From: Blastomussa wellsi
Taxonomy: Eukaryota > Cnidaria > Anthozoa > Scleractinia > Plerogyridae
NCBI GenBank assembly: GCA_947652115.1
Contig: OX393568.1
Span: forward strand, 3,598,460-3,662,459
DNA: 64,000 nt
Reading direction: 5' to 3'
The translations under genes were made by a program, and so were the position numbers. The notes below the pieces were generated by a model. The model had not been told where the DNA came from, ran no database searches, and worked only from the letters and a program-made list of their open reading frames with translations. Below, piece by piece: positions 1 through 11,672 of the stretch. The first letter of the stretch is position 1. Each line of letters starts with the position of its first letter.

Positions 1-225
1 CTTTTCCCCCATGTTTTAGTTATTATTTTTATTTGGGAGATTTTAGACTTGATACAATGTTTGATCCCATTTTCAAACGCTTCCAAGTTCGTCACAAATA
101 CTCCTCTGTGCATTGTATTCTTGGTGTCTAGAAATGTGATGAAACTCTTTCAGTTTCTCGAGTGTTCCTGGTATTTTTTGACTTTTATGTCAGGTTTCAA
201 AGTGACTCTTCTCTCTTTAATGCAG

Positions 226-3200
226 AGTATTTGGCAGTGTTTTCCCAGCTTATTGCCTTTCACGATCCCGAGTTATTCAACCATCTTCATGATACTGGAT
301 TTATTCCCGAGGTATGATCTTACTACCTAGTCAATCAGCAAAATTACTTTCAAACTAACAAAACTGTGAACATGCACCTGAAATATTTCAGGAATCTTGA
401 TTGACGTTTGATTGTGTAGTGACTCCTCACAATAACGTTCAGGAAACGCGAACAAACCTCAAAACTGCAAACTAATGACCGTTGCTGTTTACGTTTTAGT
501 TTTCTCATACCTGATTGGCTTTTTCTTGTAGCTCAATAACATGTGTTCTCGGTTTTCTTAGTTTCACTGTAAGTTTGATTGAAACTTCAAGGAAACCATT
601 TCGATATTTCTTCTTTTTTTCTCGACAGTTGTACGCAATCCCATGGTTCCTCACGATGTTCTGTCGTAAGTTTCCTTGGCTACTGATGTCCCGTCATGAC
701 TTGTCTTTTGTTTCTCTCGTTCTTGAATATTTCAGTTGTTTTAGAATATCTTTCACTGGGGTTGTTGCGGTGGTTTTATAGTTAGATTGTAGGAGAGCTC
801 TGAGTTGAAGCCTTATATCATCATTGTGTTGTGTTCTCTTGGCCAAGACACTAAACTTCACAGTGCTTCTCTTCACCTTTTCAATGGAGTGTCATAGAAC
901 CAAAACCAAAGTATCACTTTTGCCAATCACAAAGAACGCAGAAAATTCAGTGAACCAATCAAAACTCGAATTAATTACGCGTAGCCGACAAAAAGTGCGG
1001 TAAAACACGCGCACGCGAATCACGGTTGGTTTTGGTTTTACTCCTGATTGGTTGAAAAAGTGGCGCAAGATTTTTAAACCAATCACTAAGCGTAACAACA
1101 ACAAGCGTAGTTGACACTAATTTGAAAACCGCTCTGAATGGTTTCCTGTGTACAGCTAATGAGAGCTGAAAAATTACTCTTCGGGGTAGAGGAGGGCTGC
1201 CTGCAGTAGACTTGTGTCCCATCCAGGGAAGAGTAGCAATACTCCGTTGATCTTTCTTCTGACTCCTCTAATCTATTTGTTTAACCTTATCCTTCAGTTC
1301 CGATGAATATAACTGATTGCTTGACTAATTTCTCCTTTCTTTTCAGACGTCTTTCCTCTGAAGAAGATTTTTCACCTTTGGGACACACTGTTGCTTGGCA
1401 ACTCATCCTACCCACTGTGCATTGGGGTCGCTATCCTCGAGCAGTTGCGGGATCAGTTGCTGTCATTTGGTTTTAATGAGTGTATCCTCCTCTTCTCCGA
1501 TATGCCAGGTGCGTGTTTGATTTACATGAGAAAGTTCAACAAGGCGTGCTATTACTGGGTCTTTAACTAATGAGTTATTGTGACTCTTCCTGCTTCAGGT
1601 GTTGACATCGACCGAGTTGTACGGGATGCTAAGAAAATTTTCTGTAACACTCCTCGTACTGCTTCAATGAGGCGACACGACAGGCAGTTTTCTGACCCAA
1701 ACACAAAACATGTAAGCAGAAATTATTTTCCTCAATTTCACCGAAAAAGTATGCTATCTATCTCTCTGCACAAATTGCGGGCCTATAATGCTGGATAATT
1801 ATGTTTATAGATTTCCCGTCGACATATGAACAACTCCGACCTTGAACATGATTGGGTAAATCAACCAAACCAATTAAAACTTCTTTAAAATATGCCAAAA
1901 AAATTAAACTACATGTAATTATCCCCATCATGCGGCAACTGTACACGAGAAACATTGTAACTTGGTTGGAAGTATATTTTGCGGCTCTGACATTTCAATA
2001 CTGGGAGAAATTGATTTTGAGATTTGCCTACAAAACTGGCATCCATAAAGACTAGGAAATCTTGTTTTTCTGCCATACGTGTCTAATAAATAAACTCTGT
2101 CACAAACTTTAGTAACTATCAACTACTACAGACAAACATCGTCACCATGTGAAATAATTTCTTGACGGTCAACATTAACGCTCATTTTTTTAGGAAAAGG
2201 AATTCATTCCGTTACCCCAGCTCAAGGCTGAAATCTGTCCGCGGATTTCCGCCCAAGACCTGCTTCATGTATGCGAACTGAATGATAATGGTGGCGCCAA
2301 AGTCCAGAGAAAAACCAAGCCACGTGGTCTTGCTGTGGATGTCAGGCCACCCGAGGAGTATCCTTTTAGCTTTACGCCATTCACAAACATAGTTGCTAAT
2401 TAACAGGGTTTAAAAGTTTTCAAAAGCTTCTCACAGAACTTTAATGTTTCGTGTGAAACCTTCTCAAACTCATTAATAATTCATTAAGTCAAAACAAAGA
2501 AAATTATAACCGTGACGGAGGTTTGGATACCCGGTCTTGTTTTTTATAGATTGTTATGATTTTACTTCTCTGTTTTCTCCTTACTCCTAGTTTCGATTGA
2601 GAAGATATGGATATTCTTTTTAATGCTTTAATTGACCTGTGCTTTCGTTATGGTCACCACGCTTTGTCGAGTGTCCAAACAATCTCGGGTGCTAGCTGAG
2701 TCTAGGAAGTTGTTTGTTTTTTAAGAAACAATTGATGTCTGTGTTCCTTGATTCTTTTCAACGCAAAGATTCGCTTGTGGTCAGATACCAGAGAGTGTGA
2801 ACATTCCTTACAATCAAGCGTTTCTGGAGGAGGGCGGATTAGCCCCCTCGCCTGCTGCAAATACAGCGATCAGCTTCAAAGGCAAAGCTGTTATCATTGT
2901 TGTAGGACACCGCCATAACTATCCAGCTAAGGTAAGAAAGCAGCAAGAAACACAGCACAGTTTTTCATGCATTCTGTTTTGTTTCGATTTGGTTTGTCCT
3001 CTTCCTTTCTTTTTACGCCCACAATCCAAGCATTTAGAATAATTTATTTGAGCAACAACAGTGCAAGTTTTTTGGAGCGGTTTTCAATTGAGTGTCGAAA
3101 GTAATTAGTGAATTGCTTTAGTTTTGAATTTGCTTCTCTCAGTGATTGGTTTAATTTGCTTCTCTCAGTGATTGGTTTAAAAATATCACGCCACTTTTCA

Positions 3201-3768
3201 ACCAATCAGAAGTAAAACCAAAACCAATGGTGACTCGCGCGCGCATGTTTTGCCGCGCTTAGTGCCAGCTACGTGTAATTACTTCGACTTTTGATTGGTT
3301 TATTTGATTGTCTCCGTCCTTTGTGATTGACAAAGTACTTCCTTTTTTTGGTTTTACGACACTCAATTGAAACTCATTCTAAACAATCCACGTGCGTCTA
3401 CTCTAGATATTAACCAATCACAGCTGTATGCCTGGATGTGGCGGGAAATGTTTTGACATAATTATGGGTCCCTCGGGAAGAAGAAGAAGCGACTTGGAGT
3501 ATTGCCACCAGTCCTTCTCGTCGGGTTGCCATTCCATCGCGCCCCAAACAATTTGCCGGTAAACGGCTAGGGAGAGACTGTGGACCCGGTGCTCCAGTAT
3601 TACTTTCAGAATTTTATAAAATGTCTTGGTGTGATTCTCAGTTTAATTTTTTCTTCTCCGTAGGTTGGAGCTGAGCTTGTTAAGCTTGGATTCTCAAGAG
3701 TGTGTGTTCTAGAAGAACCTGGTCTGACCACACTTCGTACACAAGGAAACCTGACTGTACCAACCTAA
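226..3768 (+). CDS. TBCK: TBCK, C-terminal part (TBC domain end and rhodanese-like domain); 5' part lies left of the window
   Basis: Seven exons are assembled on GT..AG sites with consistent phase: 226-311, 629-665, 1347-1508, 1599-1711, 2194-2357, 2769-2931 and 3664-3768 (stop TAA 3766-3768). The first exons encode the end of a TBC (Rab-GAP-type) domain, with [11 protein letters not shown] followed by [18 protein letters not shown] and [13 protein letters not shown], which match TBCK closely. The last two exons encode a rhodanese-like domain ([11 protein letters not shown], then [18 protein letters not shown]). Its active-site loop has no cysteine, as in known TBCK, so it is expected to be a non-catalytic fold. 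TBCK proteins carry a pseudokinase, a TBC domain and a rhodanese domain and act in endolysosomal/mTOR-related signalling (family knowledge). The kinase part is outside the window. A polyadenylation signal follows at 4025-4030. Confidence 0.93.
815..1250 (+). repeat. Possible SINE split by the CCAAT-rich repeat
   Basis: Positions about 815-877 (TTGTGTTGTGTTCTCTTGG, then AGACACTAAACTTCACAGTG) and about 1195-1245 (TGTCCCATCCAGGGAAGAG, then AGTAGCAATACTCC) resemble the two parts of a tRNA-derived SINE. A fuller copy of the same family lies at about 59430-59640. The CCAAT-rich repeat lies between the two parts, which suggests a nested insertion. The boundaries are approximate. Confidence 0.35.
886..1110. 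repeat. CCAAT-rich dispersed repeat, copy 1 (TBCK intron)
   Basis: This stretch is the inverted counterpart of 3120-3373, also in a TBCK intron. Both start or end with a block reading GAGTGTCATAGAACCAAAAC or a close variant, and both carry several ACCAATCA blocks, a TTGGTTTTGGTTTTACT block and a GTGGCG block. It is a dispersed repeat of unknown class, recognised only by comparing the two copies. Confidence 0.6.
3120..3373. repeat. CCAAT-rich dispersed repeat, copy 2 (inverted relative to copy 1)
   Basis: Reverse complement of the unit at 886-1110, with moderate divergence. It contains a short internal tandem duplication, AATTTGCTTCTCTCAGTGAT, repeated at about 3128 and 3152. It lies in the last TBCK intron. 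Confidence 0.6.
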
Positions 3769-4024
3769 TCAACCCAGAGAGGACTTTTTATCCAATCAAA
3801 ATAGAACGGGAGCACCCCCGTGTACTCCGAAAATTGTCGCCTGGACCTATTTACGTCGTGTTGCTTAGCAACTTTGCTAAAACTGCGGGCTTGGACGAAA
3901 CAATGGAGCCGAACCAATTACGGAATTACAAGCATTTTAGGCATCCTACTGATGAACGGTTACGGCAGTTAGATATTTTTACAGGAGCCAACATTGATAT
4001 CGTGGTCTGTCCCCTTTGAATTCA

Positions 4025-4030
4025 AATAAA
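4025..4030 (+). promoter_or_regulatory. Polyadenylation signal AATAAA, TBCK
   Basis: AATAAA lies about 257 bp after the TBCK stop codon. A further AATAAA at about 4158 is an alternative. Confidence 0.5.
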
Positions 4031-5331
4031 CGATAAGTATTGAGAACAAGGTACTTTATCCATGTTATCGTGAGCAAAAGAATTCTTCTCTAAACAGTCA
4101 ATTTTATTGTAAAAAATTAATTTATCTGTTGTGGTCGAAATTATCGGACATTTTCTAAATAAATTTTTCACAAAATGACCATCTGAAGTGTTTTTGTCGT
4201 TCTTATTTTAGTTTTAACACGAAGTAAAATGACTTTTGTTGGCTTCTTTCAGTTATCGGGGATTCCTGATTGACAGCAAACAAAATTACTTTCACCTGAT
4301 TGGTTATTTGCGCATTACCTGCACCGAGATGGCTTCCTGAAACTTGAAAGAACAAGAGCCCAGATACAATGGCATACAGCCGAATTTGACATTTAAACTA
4401 GTTTACCTCGTGTAGAATGAATGAAACTCACCTCAAAGTTAAAGGGAAGCTTTTCAAATTGGACGTAACGCAGGCGATTTCCAACAAACGTTGTGTGTGA
4501 TGGCCTATAAAAGCTGGCTTGGTTTGGTCACAGCTCGCTTCGCTTCAGCTGAAAATATCAGGCGTAATCTCACTGGCAGATGTTTGTTCCATGCCATACT
4601 TTCCACGATAAGTCTGAAAATACTAAACAAGGCTACCTTCAATAAAACCTGAACGAGGGCTACTGAGATGAACTTAAACGAGTTCTTTTGCGCACTGTAG
4701 ACACCGAGGAAATTCCAGCAAAGCACCAATCACACAAAACTTCGACAAAACTTGTCTTTATAAATTTATTTTCTATTTCAGCTTCTATTGTGCTTTAAAA
4801 AATGTTCATATGAAGGCAGTCACTTTTTAATGGCCGACAGTGCTTGGGTTAAGCTTATGTATCATCCAGATCATCTTTTAATCTGGCTCTCTCTACAGGA
4901 AATCAGCAATCTCGATCCCCTCATTCGTCGCAACGCGAACAGTTTTATTTTTTGGTAAGTCAAAACCGTTCTTCGTTACAGAGTTAAATTTATTCTAAAT
5001 GATGAAAGGTGTATATAATGAAGAACATTTTTTACGAAAACTGGAAGACAATCAAGTGCTACATTGCCGTGCGCGTGCAATCGAGCAAGAATGACCTAAG
5101 CCTTGCTGTCTATGACGAAACGATCGAAGACGGTTTCCATGGATTTGTCGAGAAAACATGATCATTTGCTTCAACTATCGGTGCGGCCAGCATTGAGATT
5201 CGGAGCAAGAGATTTGTGATATTTTTCACAGTCAAAACGGAGATAAAATTTTCAAAACAGGCTAAAACCAAGAAACAAAGTGCAGATAAAGTTAAGTCCT
5301 GCGTCAAAATCTGCAGTGAAAACGCGAGATC
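4031..5331. other. Intergenic stretch, TBCK to coiled-coil gene
   Basis: No exon could be supported here. It should hold the promoter and 5' UTR of the gene starting at 5332. An in-frame TGA at 5317-5319 limits that gene's coding start. No clear TATA or initiator element was identified. Confidence 0.5.
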
Positions 5332-8300
5332 ATGAAAGGTGACAAGAATCGTCTTGTAGTTCAGTCAAGACCTAAAATGCCAGTCCGCAGAGTACCTCGT
5401 GGGAACAACGGCAGCGGGAAAAGTGCCTCGTCGAAGGACGAAGCCGATAAAAAGCAGCACATTCAAAAGGATTTCGTGGAAAAGCTACAAAACAAGCGAC
5501 CACCGCGATCGCGGATTCCGATCTTGGTTGGTCAAACAAACAGCAAGACCGACAAGGACAAACTCGCCAAGAAAGTGAGAGCTGCAAACGGTCCAAGACC
5601 TGTGGACAGAGACTCAGGTATGGTCCTTTTGTAAAAACCTTTTTTATTTGTGCAAAGATTTTAAAAAACTATGGAAAATTAAGTGTATTGACAAATTTTC
5701 TAGTGTGAAAAAAACTTTTGAATGCGACGATTACTAAAGACCAACATGGTTTGAATTCAATATTTTAATCGCTATTTATATTTTCAGCTGTTGCCGATAT
5801 CACGTTGTTAATCATGGACGGGACAAACATTTTTATTAAAGCTATTAAGAAATATCATCATTCTTTACTTGACAAAACATAAATATAAACCAAGTGCGGA
5901 GTTTGTGAGGAGTACGAGCGCGGAAGGACAAAGAGAGCGAGAGGATTGGGCATGAGCCGAGACGCCGGGATCCTACCCATTCTCCTCGCGGCTTTTTACT
6001 GAAATTCAGACTTGAAATGATTTTCTGTTTCTTTAAGTGCCTATGAAATGAAAACCAAGTTAACCTTATTTGAAAGGCATTTCAAAATGATGAAGAATGG
6101 CGTTTTCCTTTCTGCGATATCTTATCTTGTTCCAGAGATATTCAAGTTTTTGTATTATGCAAATTAGATGATAGATGACGTCACAAGGTTGACAGAAACT
6201 GGGCTAAAACCACAAAATCGAGAATATCTCTGTAAATAATGGAGCAATGCAATTGAAACTTGGCACCTGTGTTGCACCCTAAGAAATACACCAGCTGGTG
6301 TATATTTTGATGTTGCTATGACAGCAGTCTTGGTTCCAGTCTCTTTCCTCTTTGAATCAAATATTACCATTAATGACTCAATAAGGAGAAATACCTAGTT
6401 TATTTGAAACATACACAATGTCCACAATGCACTAGGTCTCCTTGATAACCTTTAGCAAGTGGATGATGTTTGGTAAAGATCAAATGCAGGAATTATCATT
6501 CCTGCATAAAAGAGACTGGTACCAAGACTGTTGCCATAGTGATATTCACCATCTGTTGTATCTGGTGTATTTCTTCGGATACGACATGGGTGCCAAGTTT
6601 CGACTCATTTGCCCTATTATTTGCAGAGATATTCTCGATTTTGTGTTTTTAGCCTTTTTCTGTCACGTCAGACATATAATTTGCATCTGGAACGAAAGAA
6701 GATATCGCAGAAAGGAAAACACCATTCTACGTCATTTTGAAATGCCTTTCAAATAAAATTAACTTGTTTTTCATTTCATAGGCACTTTAAAACTTGGGCA
6801 ATAGACTGTTACAAGCACAGTATTTAGACAAACATTTTAATTTTAACAGGTATTAAGCTACGACAAGCACGCGGAAAACAAGCAGCAAGTAATAAAACTA
6901 CTGCAAGTCTTCCAACGGCTGCTAAACGCAGCAATCCTGAGAGTGCCTCGCGATCAACAACGCTATCGAGGCGAAAATTATCAATAGTACCAGTCACTCA
7001 CACGAAACAGGTAACAGCGCGCAAATATATGCAATTTTAATCTTTGCACTTACAGTCCTTGCAAATTAGTACTTTATGAAGCATGCGACTTGCATGATGG
7101 AGCCAGACGACAAGAACGAAATGCCATTATCTAACACCTCTGTAACAGACCCACTGAAACCCTACCCAGTGGATTATTTTCCCCTACCCAGCGGAAATTT
7201 AGTCTCCCCAGAACCCAGTGAATATTTTGATTTTACCCAGTGACTAAGCGGTGTGACCCAGCGTATTTTTGCAAATAAAACAGAAAACGAGCGGACCCAG
7301 TGGGAAATCAGCCAACCCGGTGACCTTTTTCCCGAAAACCCAGTGAGTATAAAGATTCCACTGGGTCTGTTACAGAGGGGTGTTATCTAAAGTATATCCC
7401 TAAAAGGAAACGATAGAAAGGAGAGCACTATTTCGAATTTTAGAAGCTTCTTTTGTTCTGGCCCGCCTCGATTAGCGCTGCTACCTGCGGAGCCAGGCGA
7501 TTGAAATGTTATTAAAAAATATTGTTGTTTTTTGTAAAGAAAATATCTTTGCTGGTAGGCAGGGCAGGGTTGAAATTAGTCGGGAACTAAAGAATTTCTT
7601 CCTTTTCTCCAATGCCATTAACGAAGAGAAAAACATTAAACCCGAACCAAACGAGGATGAGAGTTAATAAGAGTTGACTATCATGAGAGTTTTCGTCAAC
7701 TGTCATCGACTATCATCAACTCGGGCCAAAAGAAAGAAAACTCTCATTGACTACTATTATAAATTTGGCACATTCAAGATCGATGAGAGCTCATGAGAGT
7801 TTCAGGCCAAACAAGAGCAAGAGTTTGAACTCTCATCAACTTTTATCCTCGTCTGGCCCGGGCACCACTACTCACAATAAACCGGTACCAAAACAATAGT
7901 TTTTAAACTCTGTATGTCGCTAAGCATCTCATCGTATCCTATTGAACAACACCTTTATAATATTTTTCTTAAAACAGGTCTCCAATGATGTTATAGAACC
8001 ATCTAATGAAAGCATCAAAGTGCAAAATGACTCTGTTATGTCCGTGTGTGTGATAAGCCGAGCAGATAAAAAAGAAAATGTTCCGAGTGAACACAGCTCT
8101 CGCGATGTCACTGATGGAATGACGGTGTGTGCCTCTGGGGTCGTTTTGGAAAATACGAAAAGCGATTACGCCTGTTTGGGTGAGGATGTAGAACTGTTGA
8201 AGGGATCTCTAGATTTTTCCAGCCACCGAGAAGAGCTGTTAAAACGCCAAGTTGACGCTTTGGTAAAAGAATTGTCTGACTTCAAGGCCGTTAAAAGCGA

Positions 8301-10326
8301 TATCAAGACCATGCTTCAAAGTAATGATGGAGCCTCCAAACGTTGTGAGGAACATAAGAAGGAACTCGAACAGCTTAAAAAGGAAAATTTTGAAATAGTA
8401 AAGGAACTTCAACAGTGGGTTGAGGACGGAGACCAAGAGAACAAAAATCTGAAGGAGATTATAGAGGAAACCAACGAAGAAAATGCAAACCTCCTGGTTC
8501 AGATCAGTGTTATGAAAAAGGAAATGAAAGCTTTGGAGAAGAAAAACGGCGCTCTTCAATCCGAGTTGGAAACGGAGCGAGTTGGCTTAGAACGTCTGAA
8601 AGCGAACGCGTACTTCAGCGAAAGAGAATTGGAAAATTTAAAACGTGATTTGAAACGGAAGGAGTATAAATTGGAAGAAGCGGAAGAGAGTCTTGACAAC
8701 GCTCGTATGGCGAATCAGGAGCTGTTGGAAAAAGCTGATTGTTTGAAGGGACGCCTTACGGAAAGTCAGGCGAACAATGAACGCTTAAACGCACAAGTTG
8801 ACGAGCTAACGAATTATGTTCAGGAACTCAATGAGCGACCCGATTACGGACATGTAAGCGATGAATTGGAACTTTTGATCGGGAGCCTTGAGTTGTGTAA
8901 TGATCGAGAAAAACTGTTAAGATTCCAGGTAAACGCTTTAGAAGCGGAAGCATCTAGCTTTAAAGCTCGTGAGCTGGACTTCAAAAAGCTGAGGGGTGAA
9001 ACTTCGAGTCTTATAAATCAGCTCCAGGCCCGGCTAGATACGCTAATGAATGAAAACGCCAGGATAATCTCAGAAAAAGAAAGTGAAATGACTGAGCTTC
9101 AAGAAGAAAAGTCGGAAGCTATTGACCAACTTAAGAAACAGCGCGCGACATCGCTGAATGAAAACACCAGAGTCATCTCAGAAAAGGAGAACGAGATAAA
9201 AGAATTGAAAGAAGAAAAGTCGAGGGCTATATACGAACTTGAGAAACAGTTAGGCGCGTTGTTGAAGGAACTGAACGAGGAAAAGGCGAAGACTGTTGCC
9301 CAACTTGAGTATCAGCTAGCGACATTAGTGAAGGAAAATGCAAGAGCCTCAGAGAAGGGGAAGATCTGTGAGATGAATGAACTAAAACACGAAAAGTCGA
9401 GGGATGTTGGTGAACATGAGGACCAGTCACTGGTAGCTATTTTGATAGAGGAAAATAACAGACTCATGGGAGTCGTTTCACAAAAAAATAAAGAACTGAA
9501 TAAACTTCAAGAAGAAAAGTCGGGCCTTGAAGCCCGGCTTGAGTGTCAGCTTAATGCGTTAATGGCTGAAAACGAGAAAATTATCAGAGAAAATGGTAAC
9601 AAAGTTGGTGAACTAAAAGACGAAAAGTCGAGGGATGTTGGTGAACATGAGGACCAGTCACTACTAGCTATTTTGATAGAGGAAAATAACAGACTCATGG
9701 GAGTCGTTTCAGAAAAAAATAAAGAACTGAATAAACTTCAAGAAGAAAAGTCGAGCCTTGAAGCCCGGCTTGAGTGTCGGCTTAATGCGTTAATGGCTGA
9801 AAACGAGAAAATTATCAGAGAAAATGGTAAAAAAGTTGGTGAACTTAAAGAGGAAAAGTCGAGCGTTATTGCCCAACTTGAAGATCAGCTGGCTAAGCTG
9901 AAAAAAGAAAATTCCGTTATCACTACAGAGCTGTCAGGCAAGGAAAAAAAGTTAGCTGAACTCCAAGAGCAAGTTGAGAACTTGGCAGAACAGAAAAACC
10001 TGACTCGGTCTGAACTTGATAATGCTTATCGCAGTTTAAACTATACGGATGTCAAGATTGAGAAATTAATGAGAGAGTTAGAAAACGAAAAATGTGAAAA
10101 AGATAATTACAGGGTTGCCTTTGCATTCTCTCGGGATAATTGTGCTATTAAAGAGAGAATACATGTCAGGGAAACAAGAAACCTCAAGAGCCAACTTGCC
10201 GAAATGAAAAAACTAAGAGAAAAAACCGAAACGGCTCTCACAAACAAAGAAGAAGCTCTGAAATTTCTTCAAAAGGAAAATGAACTTTGCATGAAGCTTA
10301 GCAGAGAAAAGTATTTTGCTATGTAA
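5332..10326 (+). CDS. Unrecognised 931-residue coiled-coil protein, three exons
   Basis: Exons 5332-5617, 6850-7010 and 7978-10326 join in phase on GT..AG sites and give 931 codons before TAA. The ATG at 5332 is the first after an in-frame stop at 5317. Residues 1 to about 150 are basic and low-complexity (many K, R, S, P), with no recognised domain. From about residue 205 to the end the sequence is almost continuous charged coiled coil (E, K, L and Q rich, heptad-like), with repeated ENARIISEKE and LQEEKS type blocks. Residues about 621-774 are two near-identical 77-residue units. The composition resembles centrosomal, golgin or myosin-tail-like scaffolds, but long coiled coils give chance similarity, so no function is assigned. 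No membrane segment or signal peptide is seen. The last exon is very large and holds most of the protein. Confidence 0.8.
6033..6790. mobile_element. TTAA-flanked foldback element (758 bp) in intron 1 of the coiled-coil gene
   Basis: The left end reads TTAAGTGCCTATGAAATGAA and the right end is its inverse, CATTTCATAGGCACTTTAA. Similarity continues inward along almost the whole length: GGCATTTCAAAATGA, TTTCCTTTCTGCGATATCTT, GAGAATATCTCTG and CTTGGCACC all recur inverted on the right arm. The element is therefore essentially two inverted arms meeting near 6410. TTAA at both ends is the usual target of piggyBac-type elements. There is no coding capacity, so it is non-autonomous. The transcript could fold into a long hairpin. 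Confidence 0.8.
7133..7384. mobile_element. MITE with iterated CCCAGTG motifs (252 bp), intron 2 of the coiled-coil gene
   Basis: The left terminus AACACCTCTGTAACAGACCC is matched inverted by GGGTCTGTTACAGAGGGGTG at the right. TTATCT-like sequence lies on both sides and may be part of the target duplication. The interior holds about eight degenerate ACCCAGTG/ACCCAGCG blocks spaced 20-40 bp apart. No coding potential. Confidence 0.75.
7641..7862. mobile_element. MITE with long imperfect terminal inverted repeats (222 bp)
   Basis: The left end CCCGAACCAAACGAGGATGA matches the inverse of the right end (CCCGGGCCAGACGAGGATAA after reverse complement) over about 38 bp with some mismatches. The interior is rich in GAGAGTT/AACTCTC and CATGAGAG blocks. 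It lies just upstream of the third exon. Confidence 0.55.
9391..9852 (+). repeat. Two-copy in-frame tandem duplication, 231 bp unit, inside the coiled-coil exon
   Basis: Copy 1 is 9391-9621 and copy 2 is 9622-9852. Each begins GAAAAGTCGAGGGATGTTGG and the two differ at only a few positions. The period is exactly 77 codons, so the reading frame and heptad pattern continue. A diverged further unit starts at 9853. High identity implies a recent duplication or gene-conversion event. Confidence 0.9.
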
Positions 10327-11600
10327 ACAGCTGCGAAGATTTATACATAAGATGAGTAACAGATCGGGTTTTTTATTTTTGTCTGTTAGAAAACGGTGCA
10401 TTTAGTGAAAGATGTAAATGTTTGCTCTCGTTTCCTAATTAGAGAGAGTAAAGATGAAATAGGTGGTGTAAATTGTATTAAAATTAAATTGTATTGTAAA
10501 CGTAAAAAGTCTCGTGAGAATTATTTAAGTTCAGGATCGATTTTCAGAGCGATTTTCAATTTTGAGCGATTTTTAATTTGTGTCAAAAGTAATACGGCTC
10601 TGTGTATGATTCGTTTAAAAAATAGCGCTATTTTCAATCAGTTTTACTTTATAAAAAAAATTTACAGTAGAAAAGAACCCACCTAATTGCACGAGATTGA
10701 CATGCGGAAAGAATGGGTGTCCCATTGCAGGTATCAATATACCTTTTGCAACAAACGGTCACATGGTACAAATCCGTTGAACACCCACGTGATCGTGTGG
10801 CCATTATGCGACAAATAGGTGCGCCACCGCGCAGAACCAACCTGAAATCGAGAATTTATTATGGGCACGATTGCAGCAAAAATAGATCCCTTTAACTTCG
10901 TTTGTTTGTTGTCCCATTTCAGACCACGTGATGTTAACCTTGTGAACCTTGAGAATTATTTCTTGTAAATTGAGAAAGTCCAGAAAATGAATGAATAATT
11001 CAGATAAACAAAGGCGATCATCACATGATCCGAAATGGGCAATTTCACAACAATGTTAGCCAAAACCAGGAGCCAAAACTGACCACGTGCTTCAAACTGA
11101 TACGAGGTCTTTTCAACACTAGGCGACAGTGACCAACTATTGAAAAAGTATAAAACTCGCAATCTAATTTTCTACAAAGACAGAAACTATCAATAGATCA
11201 GTTTTGTTGGCAATGCATAAGATAGCACGTCTCGTACCCGTAATGGACCTTATTGGAGTTCTTAGCGGTTTGACATACAAACGAGGCTACCGGGTGTCCG
11301 ATATTTTGACCTTTCCGCCTCGTTCGCGTGCTGTCTTTACAAAAGAATATATTATCGCAGGCTCAACTTCAATAACAGCTAATAGCAAGCTTGAACCGTT
11401 TTGTTAATTCCTAGAAACTTGTTCAATCTGCTATGGTTACCAATTACAGGTTACCAGCCAAACAGATTCAAGTCTTACGGGAAGCATTTTCTGACAACAA
11501 AAATATATTGAAATTGGTTTAATTTGTATTTGTTAATATACCAAAAAATAAAGAAATTACGCAAAATGGATTAAATAAAAATAAAAATAAAATTGCGTGC
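10327..11600. other. Intergenic stretch with a small inverted repeat and three CCACGTG sites
   Basis: No supported gene. It should include the 3' UTR of the coiled-coil gene. An imperfect inverted repeat pairs 10911-10935 (CCCATTTCAGACCACGTGAT) with about 11022-11047. CCACGTG E-box cores occur near 10785, 10922 and 11082. Confidence 0.4.
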
Positions 11601-11672
11601 GGGCCTGTCCGGGAGTCGAACCCGGGACCTCTCGCACCCAAAGCGAGAATCATGCCCCTAGACCAACAGGCC
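11601..11672 (-). tRNA. tRNA-Pro (anticodon TGG)
   Basis: The reverse complement is a complete 72-nt cloverleaf. The acceptor stem GGCCTGT pairs with ACAGGCC, followed by discriminator C. The D arm carries GGTCTAGGGG (A box). The anticodon stem CTCGC/GCGAG encloses loop TTTGGGT with anticodon TGG. The T arm GGTCCCGGGTTCGACTCCCG contains the B box. There is no intron. T-runs follow on the minus strand just past the 3' end (around 11580-11592) and can serve as a Pol III terminator. Confidence 0.97.

Noticed and set aside
3702..4019. 105-codon open frame overlapping the end of TBCK
   Set aside because: It is in another frame over the last TBCK exon and runs into 3' UTR; no domain or homologue.
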